NCBI RefSeq assembly: GCF_023101145.1
Contig: NZ_CP073714.1
Coordinates: forward strand, 1,488,001 to 1,552,000
Direction: 5' to 3'
DNA length: 64,000 bases
From: Paenibacillus pabuli
GTDB taxonomy: Bacteria; Bacillota; Bacilli; Paenibacillales; Paenibacillaceae
The notes under the pieces are model-generated. The model was not told where the DNA came from, did not search any database, and worked only from the letters and a program-made list of their open reading frames with translations. The first letter of the stretch is position 1; every line of letters begins with the position of its first letter. The position numbers and the translations under genes were made by a program. This document shows, one piece after another, positions 1-8,339 of this stretch.

Positions 1-236
1 GCATCAAGTGTAATGCCTGTCTGTTTGGTTATTTCTTTGCCGACATCATCCTGCATCTTATTCCAGTTTGAGTTGGAATCTGCTCCGAAAAAGGTCAACG
101 TCATCGGCGAAGTATTACTGGCATTTCCATCATTGCTTTCGGAGTTTTCATTGCCATTGCTACACCCTGCCAGCAAGCTTAACGAGAGTGCAAGTGCGAC
201 AGAACATTTTGGAATCTTTCTCGATAGTTTAGTCAT
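1..236 (-). CDS. ABC transporter sugar-binding lipoprotein, 5' end only
   Basis: The first 78 codons of a gene that runs off the left edge. The reverse strand reads a Lys/Arg-rich start, a hydrophobic stretch and the lipobox LLAGC with C25 as the lipidated cysteine. An Asn/Ser-rich linker and the start of a mature domain (MTLTFFGADSNSNWNKM) follow, as in family 1 solute-binding lipoproteins of Paenibacillus. The ATG at 234-236 follows a G-rich ribosome site at 241-248. It would bind a sugar or oligosaccharide at the cell surface for an ABC importer. The divergent AraC regulator and the cre-like site at 331-344 fit a catabolite-repressed sugar operon. The substrate cannot be told from this fragment. 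Confidence 0.8.
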   Translation of the reverse strand, partial: MTKLSRKIPKCSVALALSLSLLAGCSNGNENSESNDGNASNTSPMTLTFFGADSNSNWNKMQDDVGKEITKQTGITLD

Positions 237-330
237 ATTAACCCCCCTGATATGATCCATATAATTGGTCTGAGAGAACTTTCTGACGCATGTTACGTAT
301 AGAGCCCGCTAAAAGGAGCTTCTATAGAAT

Positions 331-344
331 TGAATGCGTTTACA
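331..344 (-). promoter_or_regulatory. cre-like CcpA site
   Basis: TGAATGCGTTTACA fits the Bacillus cre consensus TGWAANCGNTNWCA at all but one position. It lies about 95 bp upstream of the start of the divergent sugar-binding lipoprotein, where CcpA repression would act. A similar site with the same single deviation precedes the arabinan binding-protein gene at 6722. Not tested by any search. Confidence 0.5.
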
Positions 345-477
345 AAATGGTGATGAGAAACATGCACTCGATAGATTAACGGTATGGTGTAATCTCTAAC
401 CAACTGCACCCCCTTAGATGTCAGGTTCTTCTGCACAGTTACAAGAGGAATTATATCGGCTCAGAGATCGACAAACC

Positions 478-506
478 TTGATTTTTCGGTCCTGGAGTAG
501 CATGAT
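478..506 (+). promoter_or_regulatory. Possible SigA promoter of the AraC gene
   Basis: TTGATT, a 17-bp spacer and CATGAT lie 41 bp before the TTG start of the AraC regulator. The -35 is good and the -10 weak, so this is a tentative call. Confidence 0.3.
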
Positions 507-546
507 ATAGACATTCAGCCCAACAATGTTCGCGGAGGGGGATCTT

Positions 547-1410
547 TTGAGTAATGCATATTTGAGGTGGTTTACTTCAGACCACGAATTTCCATTTTTT
601 ATTCAATACGGCGGACACGACGAAGACATGGAACTTCATAGGCATGTTGATTTTTCTGAACTCGTGATCGTACTGAATGGGAATGCCACGCATATCGTCA
701 ACACTGAGGAATCATTTATCAAGAAGGGAAATGTATTCGTGATCAATGGGGACACGCCGCATGCATACAAAGACCCCTATGATTTTCAGATATGCAATAT
801 TATGTTCAGACCGGAGATGCTCGCTTCGACTGGACCGGATCTGAGGAAATCCAATGGCTTTCAGGCACTGTTTGTTTTGGAACCGTTTTATCGTAATCTT
901 CACTCTTATCCGAGTAAACTGGCTTTACCTATCCCCAGCCTGGAATATGTTGAATTGCTGATTTCGGTCATGATTGAGGAGTATAAAAGTAAGCAGCAAG
1001 GGTATCAGACAATGCTGATCTCCCGTTTTACGGAGTTGGTCGTCTATCTGTCGAGGCATTATGATACACAGGAGAAGGCCATAGAAGGCAATAATCTGAT
1101 GCATCTGGCCAATGCCATTTCCTATATCGAGGATCATTATCTGGAACCTCTGACCTTGGAAGGGATTGCTGGGAGGTCGAATGTTTCAGTGCGGCATCTG
1201 AACCGGATTTTTCGATCCTATTATCAGATGACACCTATCTCTTATTTACAGAAGCTGCGTCTGGAGAAGGCATGTTATCTGTTAAAACACGGGAACTTGT
1301 CCATTACGGAAATTTCTTATGAATGCGGATTTAATGACAGCAATTATTTCAGCAGGCAATTCACAAAGACATATGGCATGTCTCCCAAAATGTATAGGCA
1401 GTCTCTATAA
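547..1410 (+). CDS. AraC family transcriptional regulator
   Basis: A 287-aa DNA-binding regulator. The first ~150 residues look like an AraC cupin sensor domain (a GNATHIVNTEESFIKKGNVF-type turn-strand pattern). The last ~100 residues carry two helix-turn-helix units ending in the AraC signature around ISYECGFNDSNYFSRQFTK and YGMSPKMYR. I prefer the TTG at 547 because GGAGGGG at 535-541 sits just before it; the ATG at 526 has no ribosome site. It is divergent from the sugar-binding lipoprotein gene, so it most likely activates that transport operon in response to a sugar. The ligand is unknown. Confidence 0.85.
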   Translation: MSNAYLRWFTSDHEFPFFIQYGGHDEDMELHRHVDFSELVIVLNGNATHIVNTEESFIKKGNVFVINGDTPHAYKDPYDFQICNIMFRPEMLASTGPDLRKSNGFQALFVLEPFYRNLHSYPSKLALPIPSLEYVELLISVMIEEYKSKQQGYQTMLISRFTELVVYLSRHYDTQEKAIEGNNLMHLANAISYIEDHYLEPLTLEGIAGRSNVSVRHLNRIFRSYYQMTPISYLQKLRLEKACYLLKHGNLSITEISYECGFNDSNYFSRQFTKTYGMSPKMYRQSL

Positions 1411-1452
1411 CGTGCCACTGAGGTGTGATGAATGGAAGAAGGAGGGGTGAGT

Positions 1453-1809
1453 GTGAGAGAAACTTGTGTTCCAACGGGCGTGGCGTTAAAAGATACCGGC
1501 TTTGGATATACGCTGTCCCTGGTTAATGGTAAATATAAAATGGTTATTCTGTATTGGCTGTCTGAAAACAAGGTGATGCGACATAATGAGCTGAAGCGAA
1601 GTATCGGTACCATTTCGTTTAAGACCCTGAGCGTTATGTTGAAAGAGCTGGAGGAAGATGGTTTGGTGATACGTCAAGAATATCCACAGATCCCGCCTAA
1701 AGTTGAATATTCATTATCCGAACGGGGCCAATCATTGATGCCGTTGTTAAATATGATGTGTGATTGGGGAGAAGCCAATATGTTTACTCCGGAGCATATC
1801 AAACGATAG
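1453..1809 (+). CDS. HxlR family transcriptional regulator
   Basis: A 118-aa winged-helix regulator of the HxlR/MarR-like type, with the family's core visible as GKYKMVILYWL, MRHNELKRSIGTISFKTLS and LEEDGLVIRQEYPQIPPKVE. The GTG at 1453 is preferred over the ATG at 1432 because GGAGGGG (1441-1447) lies between them at proper spacing. HxlR proteins often sense electrophiles or redox state and control nearby oxidoreductase genes; the quinone reductase gene at 2606 is a plausible target. A terminator follows directly. Confidence 0.85.
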   Translation: MRETCVPTGVALKDTGFGYTLSLVNGKYKMVILYWLSENKVMRHNELKRSIGTISFKTLSVMLKELEEDGLVIRQEYPQIPPKVEYSLSERGQSLMPLLNMMCDWGEANMFTPEHIKR

Positions 1810-1820
1810 TAAGGCGAATT

Positions 1821-1857
1821 AAAAAAAAGGATCTCCTGTTCAAGGAGGCCTTTTTTT
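1821..1857 (+). terminator. Intrinsic terminator after the HxlR gene
   Basis: AAAGG/CTCCT and AGGAG/CCTTT arms around a short loop, followed by seven T residues. An A-rich 5' flank means it may also work on the other strand. Confidence 0.8.
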
Positions 1858-1896
1858 GCATTTCCATAAAAATGTAATTTGTATTTTTAACCATTT

Positions 1897-2466
1897 TTAA
1901 TAATCCAGAAGACGACCGTGGTCATGCCATTGACCGTACATTTTGTTTTCTATTGTGTTTGTTATGAATTTATCCAGCCTACTCTTGAATAACTCGGGCT
2001 GATTTTTAACGCTTTGAATCGTGTCGATCCGGATTTTCTGATAAAGAGCTGGAAATGCCAAGAAATTCGCATAAGCTTGTTCGTGCTCTTGTAACCTTTG
2101 CTCGATAACGGCGTCTATTTTGAAAGCCTCGTGATTCATGTCAGGAAGCACCATTCTTCCTTCGTCGCTCATTAATCCCAACTTCTCAAGACGGCGAACA
2201 CGCTCTTTATTTAATTCTGTCCATGAACTGCGTTTGCTTCTGGGAGACAATCTCTGAGCCAACCGATTTCCAGATACTTTTTTCTTAACCCCATCAATCC
2301 AGCCAAAACATAAAGATTCTTCAACCACGTCCAAATATAACAGTGTGCTTTGGGTTGTTTTCATGCTAACAACGACCCAACAGGATTTCTGAGTCTTTCC
2401 ATGCTCCTGCAACCACATTCTCAAATCTTCTCTTGATTTTACGGTAATTAAATGTTCATGCTCCAT
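1897..2466 (-). CDS. YdeI/OmpD-associated family protein
   Basis: A 189-aa protein of the YdeI or bacteriocin-protection family. Typical family segments are the start region LITVKSREDLRMWL, SCWVVV, the motif ESLCFGWIDGVKK near residue 55 and the Arg/Lys-rich RLSPRSKRSSWTELNKERV. The ATG at 2464-2466 follows a GGAGACA ribosome site; longer upstream starts have none and would read through the terminator hairpin at 2531-2562. YdeI-like proteins are linked to resistance to cationic peptides in some Bacillota, but the biochemical role is not established. Confidence 0.8.
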   Translation of the reverse strand: MEHEHLITVKSREDLRMWLQEHGKTQKSCWVVVSMKTTQSTLLYLDVVEESLCFGWIDGVKKKVSGNRLAQRLSPRSKRSSWTELNKERVRRLEKLGLMSDEGRMVLPDMNHEAFKIDAVIEQRLQEHEQAYANFLAFPALYQKIRIDTIQSVKNQPELFKSRLDKFITNTIENKMYGQWHDHGRLLDY

Positions 2467-2523
2467 TATTTTGATATTGTCTCCTTTGGATTGGTTATGA
2501 ATTGAGTTGTTTATAAAATGATT

Positions 2524-2562
2524 ATAAAAAAAGAAGTATGACAACAGACTGTCATACTTCTT
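2524..2562 (-). terminator. Terminator of the quinone reductase gene
   Basis: A 13-bp perfect stem (AAGAAGTATGACA with TGTCATACTTCTT) with a T-run on the reverse strand. It separates the reductase from the YdeI-like gene. Confidence 0.85.
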
Positions 2563-2605
2563 CATAAAGCTGGAGCGTTTAGCGGTTGTTTTTGTCCGAT
2601 TATGA

Positions 2606-3133
2606 TTACAGATTGTCAATAAAATTTAAATAGCCTTGTGTGCTTTGTTCCACTTCACTTGCCACAGGCTCGTGTTCTGCCCCATAAAAGGCAAAGAATG
2701 ATCGATAATCCGCATCACAGTAACGCATGGTCGTCTCAAAAGGAGATAACAGTTGTGCAAGGGTATAGCGATATTTGCCACCTTCCGTGTAATCTATTTC
2801 TTTGATTCCGGCAGATACGGCCAAAGCGACTTTGCGCTGTTGCAATTTGTCACCCTTGGAGCCGTAAGCCCACCCATAAGTAAAAACTTCATCCAGCCAT
2901 TGTTTAAGAAGAGGAGGGCTGCTAAACCAATAGAACGGAAATTGCAGGACCAGATGGTCATGACTTTCAATAAGATGCTGTTCTTGCTGCACATCAATAT
3001 GCCCATCAGGGTAAACATTATAAAGTTCGTGTACTGTATATTTTTCGGGATATTGTTGGAGTTCTTCTATCCATCTTTTGTTGATGACTGATGTTTCCAT
3101 GTTGGGATGTGCTGCGATGACAAGTGTTTTCAA
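2606..3133 (-). CDS. NAD(P)H quinone oxidoreductase, flavodoxin-like fold
   Basis: A 175-aa cytoplasmic flavoprotein of the KefF/MdaB/YwrO family. The N-terminus MKTLVIAAHPNMETSVINKR is the phosphate-binding loop of the flavodoxin-like fold. LQFPFYWFSSPPLLKQWLD and VFTYGWAYG are the usual FMN and quinone-site segments. It would reduce quinones or related electrophiles by two electrons. It ends with a strong terminator. The HxlR regulator nearby on the other strand may control it. Confidence 0.85.
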   Translation of the reverse strand: MKTLVIAAHPNMETSVINKRWIEELQQYPEKYTVHELYNVYPDGHIDVQQEQHLIESHDHLVLQFPFYWFSSPPLLKQWLDEVFTYGWAYGSKGDKLQQRKVALAVSAGIKEIDYTEGGKYRYTLAQLLSPFETTMRYCDADYRSFFAFYGAEHEPVASEVEQSTQGYLNFIDNL

Positions 3134-3416
3134 AATAATTCTTCCTCCCTAAGCGCTAATATTTCTTGAGTATAAGGGGAGTGCTGCCAAGATGTAAGTA
3201 TGCACTTTTAGTACAGGTACTTACCTTAAGGTAAGCACCTTCGGTCCATCGGTATGTTCCAAAGAGTATTTAATGAAAGATCGGACTGACGATCTGAATA
3301 ATATTCCTTTACAGGAATATTCCTTATGGAGTATACTTCAAATATCAGGAAGAAGAGCATTTTGGTGAAGGAGATGAGATTCTACCAATACACTATAACT
3401 GAATGAGGTGAAAGGC

Positions 3417-3764
3417 ATGTCAGGACACAATCCGGGTATGGACATGGCCTTGTTGGGCGCTTTGGCTGAACCGAATCGTATGCATATCGTCGAACTATTG
3501 CGTGATGGTCCTCTGACTGTAGGGGAAATTGCTGAGCGGCTGGAATTACGCCAGCCTCAAGCTTCGAAGCATTTGAAAGTACTCAGTGAGAACGGCATTT
3601 TGGAGGTGAAGGCCGAAGCTAACCGCAGGATCTACAAGCTCCGTCCCGAACCTTTTCGTACATTAGATGAGTGGCTGCAGTCGTTTCAGAGCGTCATGGA
3701 AGATCGTTTTGACAACCTGGATCAATACTTGCGTGAACTGCAAAGTAAGAAAGATAAACCATAA
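3417..3764 (+). CDS. ArsR family repressor
   Basis: A 115-aa winged-helix regulator with the ArsR core: ALAEPNRMHIVELL, GPLTVGEIAERLELRQPQASK and HLKVLSENGILEV. No metal-binding Cys motif is visible. The ATG at 3417 has a GAGGTG site about six bases upstream; the GTG at 3408 lies inside that site and is rejected. It is followed 29 bp later by an SRPBCC protein gene. This pairing is common in Bacillota, where the ArsR protein probably controls the pair. Confidence 0.85.
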   Translation: MSGHNPGMDMALLGALAEPNRMHIVELLRDGPLTVGEIAERLELRQPQASKHLKVLSENGILEVKAEANRRIYKLRPEPFRTLDEWLQSFQSVMEDRFDNLDQYLRELQSKKDKP

Positions 3765-3793
3765 GTATTTCCAAATCATAAGGAGGAATGACA

Positions 3794-4309
3794 ATGTTAA
3801 ACGATGGAATGGTGTCTAGCGTGGAAAATGAAAAGGTACTTGTACTTGAGCGTGTTTTTGACGCACCTCGTGAGCTTGTGTTCAGCATGTTCAAGGAACC
3901 CGAGCATCTTCAGCGCTGGTGGGGACCGAGAGGTTGGACAATTCCCGTCTGTAACGTCGATTTTCGCCCAGGCGGTATTTGGCATTACTGCATGAAATGT
4001 GAGGATAAAAGTCAGGGTGATTTTTACGGTATGGAATCCTGGGGCAAAGCTGTATATAAGGAAATTGTTGAACCGGAACGTATTGTATATACCGACTATT
4101 TCTCGGACGCCGAGGGGAATACAGATGAGAGCCTGCCGTCAACCGAGGTGACCATGCAATTCATTGATCTCGGCGGCAAGACAAAGATCGTTAATCGTTC
4201 AGAATATGTGTCCGCAGATGCACTTCAAACGGTCATGGATATGGGCATGCTGCAGGGAATTACGGAAACCTGGGATCGTCTTGCAGAGCGTCTGGGCGAA
4301 GTTAAGTAA
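3794..4309 (+). CDS. SRPBCC / AHSA1-like protein
   Basis: A 171-aa START-like (SRPBCC) protein. ERVFDAPRELVFSMFKEPEHL and RWWGPRGWTIPVCNVDFRPGG are the family signature. These proteins form a cavity that binds hydrophobic ligands; the ligand here is unknown. The ATG at 3794 sits at normal spacing from AAGGAGG (3780-3786), whereas the ATG at 3788 is too close. It is co-transcribed with the ArsR gene and followed by a terminator. Confidence 0.85.
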   Translation: MLNDGMVSSVENEKVLVLERVFDAPRELVFSMFKEPEHLQRWWGPRGWTIPVCNVDFRPGGIWHYCMKCEDKSQGDFYGMESWGKAVYKEIVEPERIVYTDYFSDAEGNTDESLPSTEVTMQFIDLGGKTKIVNRSEYVSADALQTVMDMGMLQGITETWDRLAERLGEVK

Positions 4310-4322
4310 TAGAAATGAATCT

Positions 4323-4356
4323 AGCCGCCATGCATATGCTTGGCGGCTGTTTGTTT
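4323..4356 (+). terminator. Terminator after the SRPBCC gene
   Basis: AGCCGCCA and TGGCGGCT form an 8-bp stem followed by a T-rich tail (GTTTGTTTGG). Confidence 0.65.
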
Positions 4357-4396
4357 GGTCTTTAAGTTATAACACGATGTGTTTGTAATTGCGTAA

Positions 4397-5314
4397 TTAT
4401 TCCTCTTGCACATTATAGAGCACACGCGCAAGCAGGTTCTGTCCGTAATTGCCGAAATTTTTGCCAAAGATCGTCAATCCCCGTTTGTTCACTGGTCCGT
4501 CTGTTACAGCAATTCGAAAATGGATATCGCTTTTGTAATCCAGGCCAATCTCGTCCAGGGTAACGTCCGAGATACGGCATCCGTCAATATAGCTGCCTTC
4601 TTGGGTGATGCGGATCAGCTTCAGCATCCCGTATTGATTCAAATGTGGTGGCCACCAGTCCGGGTTAAACGTCCCGCGCGTATTGCCGAAATCCCCTGGA
4701 CTTGTCCAGCAGCCGATCTCAATGCCGTTGACGTAGAAATAAATATCTGAAGGATAGTTATCGCAATAACCTGGTGCTTCCGAACCCAACTCCATGGATA
4801 ACTGAATTTCACTGAACGTCTGGTTAGGCTTAAGGTAGTTGGGAATACGATATTCCAGATAACCTTCGGCCAGCCATATCATCTCCGCATCAATACGGAG
4901 AGGATCAGCAAAATAGCGTGGATCATCGAACTCACCGACGATGCTGTCCCGCGTAGCGAGACCACATGTAGGTGCAGCCTGGTAATCGCTATAATGACCT
5001 ACCTGAATTTCAACCTCGTATCGGTTATAAATCTCCTGTGAACGCAGGTCCACCATCAGTTTTTCCTCATTGAGATAACAAATCTTCTGAATTCCATGTT
5101 TGCCAACTGCTGTATTGATCTCAATCAGGCCGCTCTCTTCCAATTTCTTAATATGCATTGTAATGGCGCCATTGCTGAGACCCAGTTTGGTTGCGAGGTC
5201 ATTGAGGTTAAGACTCTGGTTCTTGGCAAGCAACTCAATGATCTGGATTCGAATTTCCGAACTGAGTGCCTTAAAAATATTAACGCCAGACATCAGATCT
5301 TTAATATAAATCAT
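4397..5314 (-). CDS. ArsR-type regulator with large C-terminal domain, next to arabinan genes
   Basis: A 305-aa protein. Residues ~10-85 are an ArsR/winged-helix domain (FKALSSEIRIQIIELL, LGLSNGAITMHIKKLEESGL). The remaining ~200 residues are rich in aromatic and beta-prone segments (YRIPNYLKPNQTFSEIQLSM, IEIGCWTSPGDFG, GTFNPDWWPPHLNQYG), unlike ordinary ArsR proteins of about 100 residues. Such fusions occur beside glycoside hydrolase genes in Paenibacillus. I infer that the C-terminal part binds a sugar and the protein controls the divergent arabinan operon. The ATG at 5312-5314 follows an AAAGGA site; longer starts lack one. Confidence 0.75.
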   Translation of the reverse strand: MIYIKDLMSGVNIFKALSSEIRIQIIELLAKNQSLNLNDLATKLGLSNGAITMHIKKLEESGLIEINTAVGKHGIQKICYLNEEKLMVDLRSQEIYNRYEVEIQVGHYSDYQAAPTCGLATRDSIVGEFDDPRYFADPLRIDAEMIWLAEGYLEYRIPNYLKPNQTFSEIQLSMELGSEAPGYCDNYPSDIYFYVNGIEIGCWTSPGDFGNTRGTFNPDWWPPHLNQYGMLKLIRITQEGSYIDGCRISDVTLDEIGLDYKSDIHFRIAVTDGPVNKRGLTIFGKNFGNYGQNLLARVLYNVQEE

Positions 5315-5465
5315 AGGTGGTTTTCCTTTCCACGTTCTGAACAAAGCCCTACTGACCAGGCTTCTGCACATTTATATGGTTTGTTTTAGATAATTATAAA
5401 TGATTACCCGATGGAAGGGAAGGGCGGAGAAAAGGAAGCCTAATCCCTTGTATACATAGCATAAA

Positions 5466-5480
5466 TGAATGCATTATTCA
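5466..5480. promoter_or_regulatory. Possible operator in the regulator/arabinanase intergenic region
   Basis: TGAAT-gcatt-ATTCA is an interrupted palindrome in the AT-rich region between the ArsR-type gene and the arabinanase gene. A second inverted repeat (ATTTCA..TGAAAT) lies at about 5519-5538. Both are of a size that ArsR dimers bind. Assignment is inference. Confidence 0.4.
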
Positions 5481-5545
5481 TAAATTGTTGTATATTTACT
5501 TTAAAAAATAACTTGAATCATTTCATATATATTTGAAATATACCA

Positions 5546-5574
5546 TTGAATTGTGATGAAACCGCTTTTATAAT
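5546..5574 (+). promoter_or_regulatory. SigA promoter of the arabinanase gene
   Basis: TTGAAT, exactly 17 bp, then TATAAT. It lies 73 bp before the arabinanase start and directly next to the inverted repeat at 5519-5538, so repressor binding there could block it. Confidence 0.7.
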
Positions 5575-5647
5575 CCAAGTATACCTAAATTGATTTAATA
5601 CTTCATGAACCAAATTAACCATTTGATCAGGAGAGGTGGAATTCGAT

Positions 5648-6625
5648 TTGGAAAAGTTCAAAGGATTGACAGGATTCAGGAAGAAACGTTGGGCATTACC
5701 GGCACTACTTGTTCTTGTTTTGCTGCTGGCGGGTCAGTCTCGGGCATTCGCGGCATTTTGGAATTTGTCCGGAGATATTGCTGTCCATGATCCTTCCATC
5801 ATCAAAGAAGGAAACTCATGGTATACCTTCTCGACAGGTCCTGGCATTCAGGTATTGAAATCGGATAACGGATCCTCATGGTATCGTGTTCCGCAGATTT
5901 TTCTAAGCAAGCCCTCCTGGTGGGCTACTGCCGTTCCGGGACAGAGCGGTTTGGATGTATGGGCACCTGACATTGAGCAATATAACGGCAAAGTGTGGCT
6001 GTATTATTCCATTTCTACCTTTGGCTCGAATAGATCCGCAATTGGCCTTGCCTCTGCGAACAGCATAGGTGCGGGACAATGGAAGGATGAAGGAATAGTG
6101 CTTCAGACTACATCTGCCAATAACTACAATGCCATTGATCCGAATCTGGTCATCGATGCCTCAGGCAACCCGTGGCTGGCTTTCGGTTCTTTCTGGAGTG
6201 GTCTGAAGATTGTGAAACTGGATAAAACGACGATGAAACCTACTGGAAGCATATCCTCCATTGCGGCGCGTCCGAATAATGGCGGGGCCATCGAAGCACC
6301 GAGTATTGTGTACCGGAATGGCTATTATTACTTGTTTGCCTCGATTGATTCATGCTGTCAGGGCGTAAATAGCACCTACAAAATGGTCTATGGACGTTCA
6401 ACGAGTATTACAGGTCCGTATGTGGACAAAAACGGTGTGAACATGCTGAATGGCGGAGGAACGATATTGGATTCGGGGAACGTCAAGTGGAAGGGACCCG
6501 GCGGGCAGGATGTGTATAACGGTAATGTAATTGCACGCCACGCCTATGATGCCGATGATAATGGCAATCCAAAATTGTTAATTAACGACTTGCTTTGGGA
6601 TTCCAGCGGATGGCCAATGTACTAA
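5648..6625 (+). CDS. Secreted endo-1,5-alpha-L-arabinanase, GH43
   Basis: A 325-aa exported enzyme that cuts the arabinan backbone. A signal peptide (RKKRW, then a Leu/Val/Ala core, then SRAFA) is followed by a single five-bladed GH43 domain. The three catalytic acids of the family are visible: D48 in AVHDPS (base), D164 in NAIDPN (pKa modulator) and E216 in GAIEAPS (acid). STFGSNRSAIGLA and AFGSFWSGLK are typical of GH43 arabinanases. The TTG at 5648 is preferred because AGGAGAGGTG (5629-5638) precedes it; the GTG at 5636 overlaps that site. It heads the arabinan cluster behind a good promoter. Confidence 0.9.
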   Translation: MEKFKGLTGFRKKRWALPALLVLVLLLAGQSRAFAAFWNLSGDIAVHDPSIIKEGNSWYTFSTGPGIQVLKSDNGSSWYRVPQIFLSKPSWWATAVPGQSGLDVWAPDIEQYNGKVWLYYSISTFGSNRSAIGLASANSIGAGQWKDEGIVLQTTSANNYNAIDPNLVIDASGNPWLAFGSFWSGLKIVKLDKTTMKPTGSISSIAARPNNGGAIEAPSIVYRNGYYYLFASIDSCCQGVNSTYKMVYGRSTSITGPYVDKNGVNMLNGGGTILDSGNVKWKGPGGQDVYNGNVIARHAYDADDNGNPKLLINDLLWDSSGWPMY

Positions 6626-6721
6626 TTTGTTTTAAATAAATATGAAATGTTTTAATAAAGTATTGACTAAAGTGATCTGGATTTGATAAATTTAACAACA
6701 GAAATCATATTTTTGCTGAAT

Positions 6722-6735
6722 TGAATACGGTTACA
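6722..6735 (+). promoter_or_regulatory. cre-like CcpA site before the binding-protein gene
   Basis: TGAATACGGTTACA fits the cre consensus TGWAANCGNTNWCA at 13 of 14 positions. It is located 24 bp before the binding-protein start codon, so CcpA bound there would be a roadblock to transcription. Confidence 0.55.
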
Positions 6736-6758
6736 AATCCAGATCAGGAGGGGTTCAG

Positions 6759-8099
6759 ATGGTAAAGAAAAAAAGGTTGGTCACGTTGATGCTGCTTATG
6801 CTGGTAAGTGCACTGGTGTTTGCAGGCTGTGGAGGAAGCAGCGGATCAAGCGGGGACAAGGAATTGACATTTATGTTCCGGGGCGGCACGGATGAACAGA
6901 AGGCTTATCAAGCCGTTGTCAAAAAATATGAAGAAGAGCATCCAGGAGTCAAAGTCAAAATTATCGTAACTGCCGCTGATCAATACGCAACCAAATTGAG
7001 AGCTGCCATCACCGGCAACAGCCTGCCAGACGTATTTTATTTTAACCCAGGCGATGTGAAGGCTTATGTGAACAGCAATGTGCTGTTGAACCTGTCTCCT
7101 TACGTTGAAAACAATCCGGATGTAGATTTGGATAATATCTGGAAATATGGCGTGGACTTATACCGTTATGATGGCAAAATGGCTGGTCAGGGCGATATCT
7201 ACGGCATGCCGAAGGATTTGGGTCCGTTTGCACTCGGTTATAACAAGACGTTATTTGAAAAAGAGGGCATTCCATTCCCTGATAAGGACAAGCCGTATAC
7301 ATGGGAAGAGTTCATCAAGGTCAACCAGCAAGCGACGAAGGATACGAATGGTGACGGCAAGCCGGATGTATTCGGTACAGGCTTCAATGTACAGTGGGCG
7401 CTGCAAGCCTTTGTATGGAGCAATGGAGCAGACTGGCTGGATGAGACCAAAACAAAAGTGGCCATTGACGATCCGAAATTCGCGGAAGCGCTGCAATTCT
7501 TTGCGGACATGCAGAACAAATACAAAATCACGCCTTCCATTGAGGAAGCACAAACATTGGATACATATCAACGCTGGATGAAAGGGGAAATGGCTTTCTT
7601 CCCTGTAGGTCCATGGGATATGAGTACATTCGAGAAACTGCCTTTCGATTATGATTTGCTGCCTTTCCCTGCCGGCTCTACCGGAAAATCAGCGACGTGG
7701 ATCGGTTCCTTGGGGATCGGTGTATCGGCCAAAACGAAATATCCGGAAGAAGCTGCAGCATTGGTGAATTACCTGACAGCTTCGAAGGAAGGTATGCAGC
7801 AACTGGTCGATGCCAAAGTGCAAATCCCAAATCTGCTTGATATGGCAGACGAGTGGGCGAAGGATACTTCAACGAAACCGGCCAACAAGCAGGAATTCAT
7901 TGATATCGTAGAAGACTATGGCCGTGCGCTGCCAGGTAACTATACGTACAATGCGGAATGGTATGACCTGTTCTTCACTGACATTCAGCCGGTATTGGAT
8001 GGCAAGATTACAGCCGCAGATTATGTAAAGCAGCAGCAGCCAAAAATGCAAAAACTGTTGGATAAAGCGGTAGAGCAAGAGAAAAAATCTCAGAAATAA
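6759..8099 (+). CDS. Arabino-oligosaccharide-binding lipoprotein, ABC family 1
   Basis: A 446-aa extracellular solute-binding lipoprotein. A Lys-rich start, hydrophobic core and lipobox FAGC (C24) precede a family 1 sugar-binding domain ([32 protein letters not shown]). An AGGAGGGG site precedes the ATG. It would capture arabinan fragments and pass them to the two permeases downstream. Two stable hairpins after the stop probably make its mRNA more abundant than that of the permeases. The likely substrate comes from the flanking GH43 genes, not from its sequence. Confidence 0.88.
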   Translation: MVKKKRLVTLMLLMLVSALVFAGCGGSSGSSGDKELTFMFRGGTDEQKAYQAVVKKYEEEHPGVKVKIIVTAADQYATKLRAAITGNSLPDVFYFNPGDVKAYVNSNVLLNLSPYVENNPDVDLDNIWKYGVDLYRYDGKMAGQGDIYGMPKDLGPFALGYNKTLFEKEGIPFPDKDKPYTWEEFIKVNQQATKDTNGDGKPDVFGTGFNVQWALQAFVWSNGADWLDETKTKVAIDDPKFAEALQFFADMQNKYKITPSIEEAQTLDTYQRWMKGEMAFFPVGPWDMSTFEKLPFDYDLLPFPAGSTGKSATWIGSLGIGVSAKTKYPEEAAALVNYLTASKEGMQQLVDAKVQIPNLLDMADEWAKDTSTKPANKQEFIDIVEDYGRALPGNYTYNAEWYDLFFTDIQPVLDGKITAADYVKQQQPKMQKLLDKAVEQEKKSQK

Positions 8100-8206
8100 G
8101 CATGTTGTAAATGCTGAAATGTGAATCAAAAGGCTAAAGGTAGGTTCTATAGAGAAGCAGCCTACGCAGAATGGATAGAGCAGTGAATTCCGTGTTCAAA
8201 AAAGGC

Positions 8207-8240
8207 GATGCCAGCAGCCTTCTATCATGCTGCTGGCATC
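8207..8240 (+). terminator. Intergenic hairpin, likely partial terminator
   Basis: A perfect 12-bp stem (GATGCCAGCAGC with GCTGCTGGCATC) followed by a weak T-rich tail (ATTTTGG). Its place between a binding-protein gene and permease genes fits partial termination or mRNA protection. Confidence 0.6.
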
Positions 8241-8258
8241 ATTTTGGATTCCATGCGG

Positions 8259-8313
8259 GCATGTTGCATGAATTGATCAAGCGAGCAGGCATTCATCGAT
8301 TCATGCAACATGC
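8259..8313 (+). promoter_or_regulatory. 15-bp inverted repeat before the permease genes
   Basis: GCATGTTGCATGAAT (8259-8273) is the exact reverse complement of 8299-8313, with a 25-nt loop. There is no T-run, so this is not a terminator. It ends 14 bases before the ribosome site of the permease gene and could affect mRNA stability or translation. Confidence 0.5.
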
Positions 8314-8339
8314 TGATATTAGAAACAGGGGTGAGCGCA

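Noticed and set aside
13..255. 80-codon forward frame at the left edge
   Set aside because: The reverse strand here encodes the lipoprotein signal and start of a sugar-binding protein.
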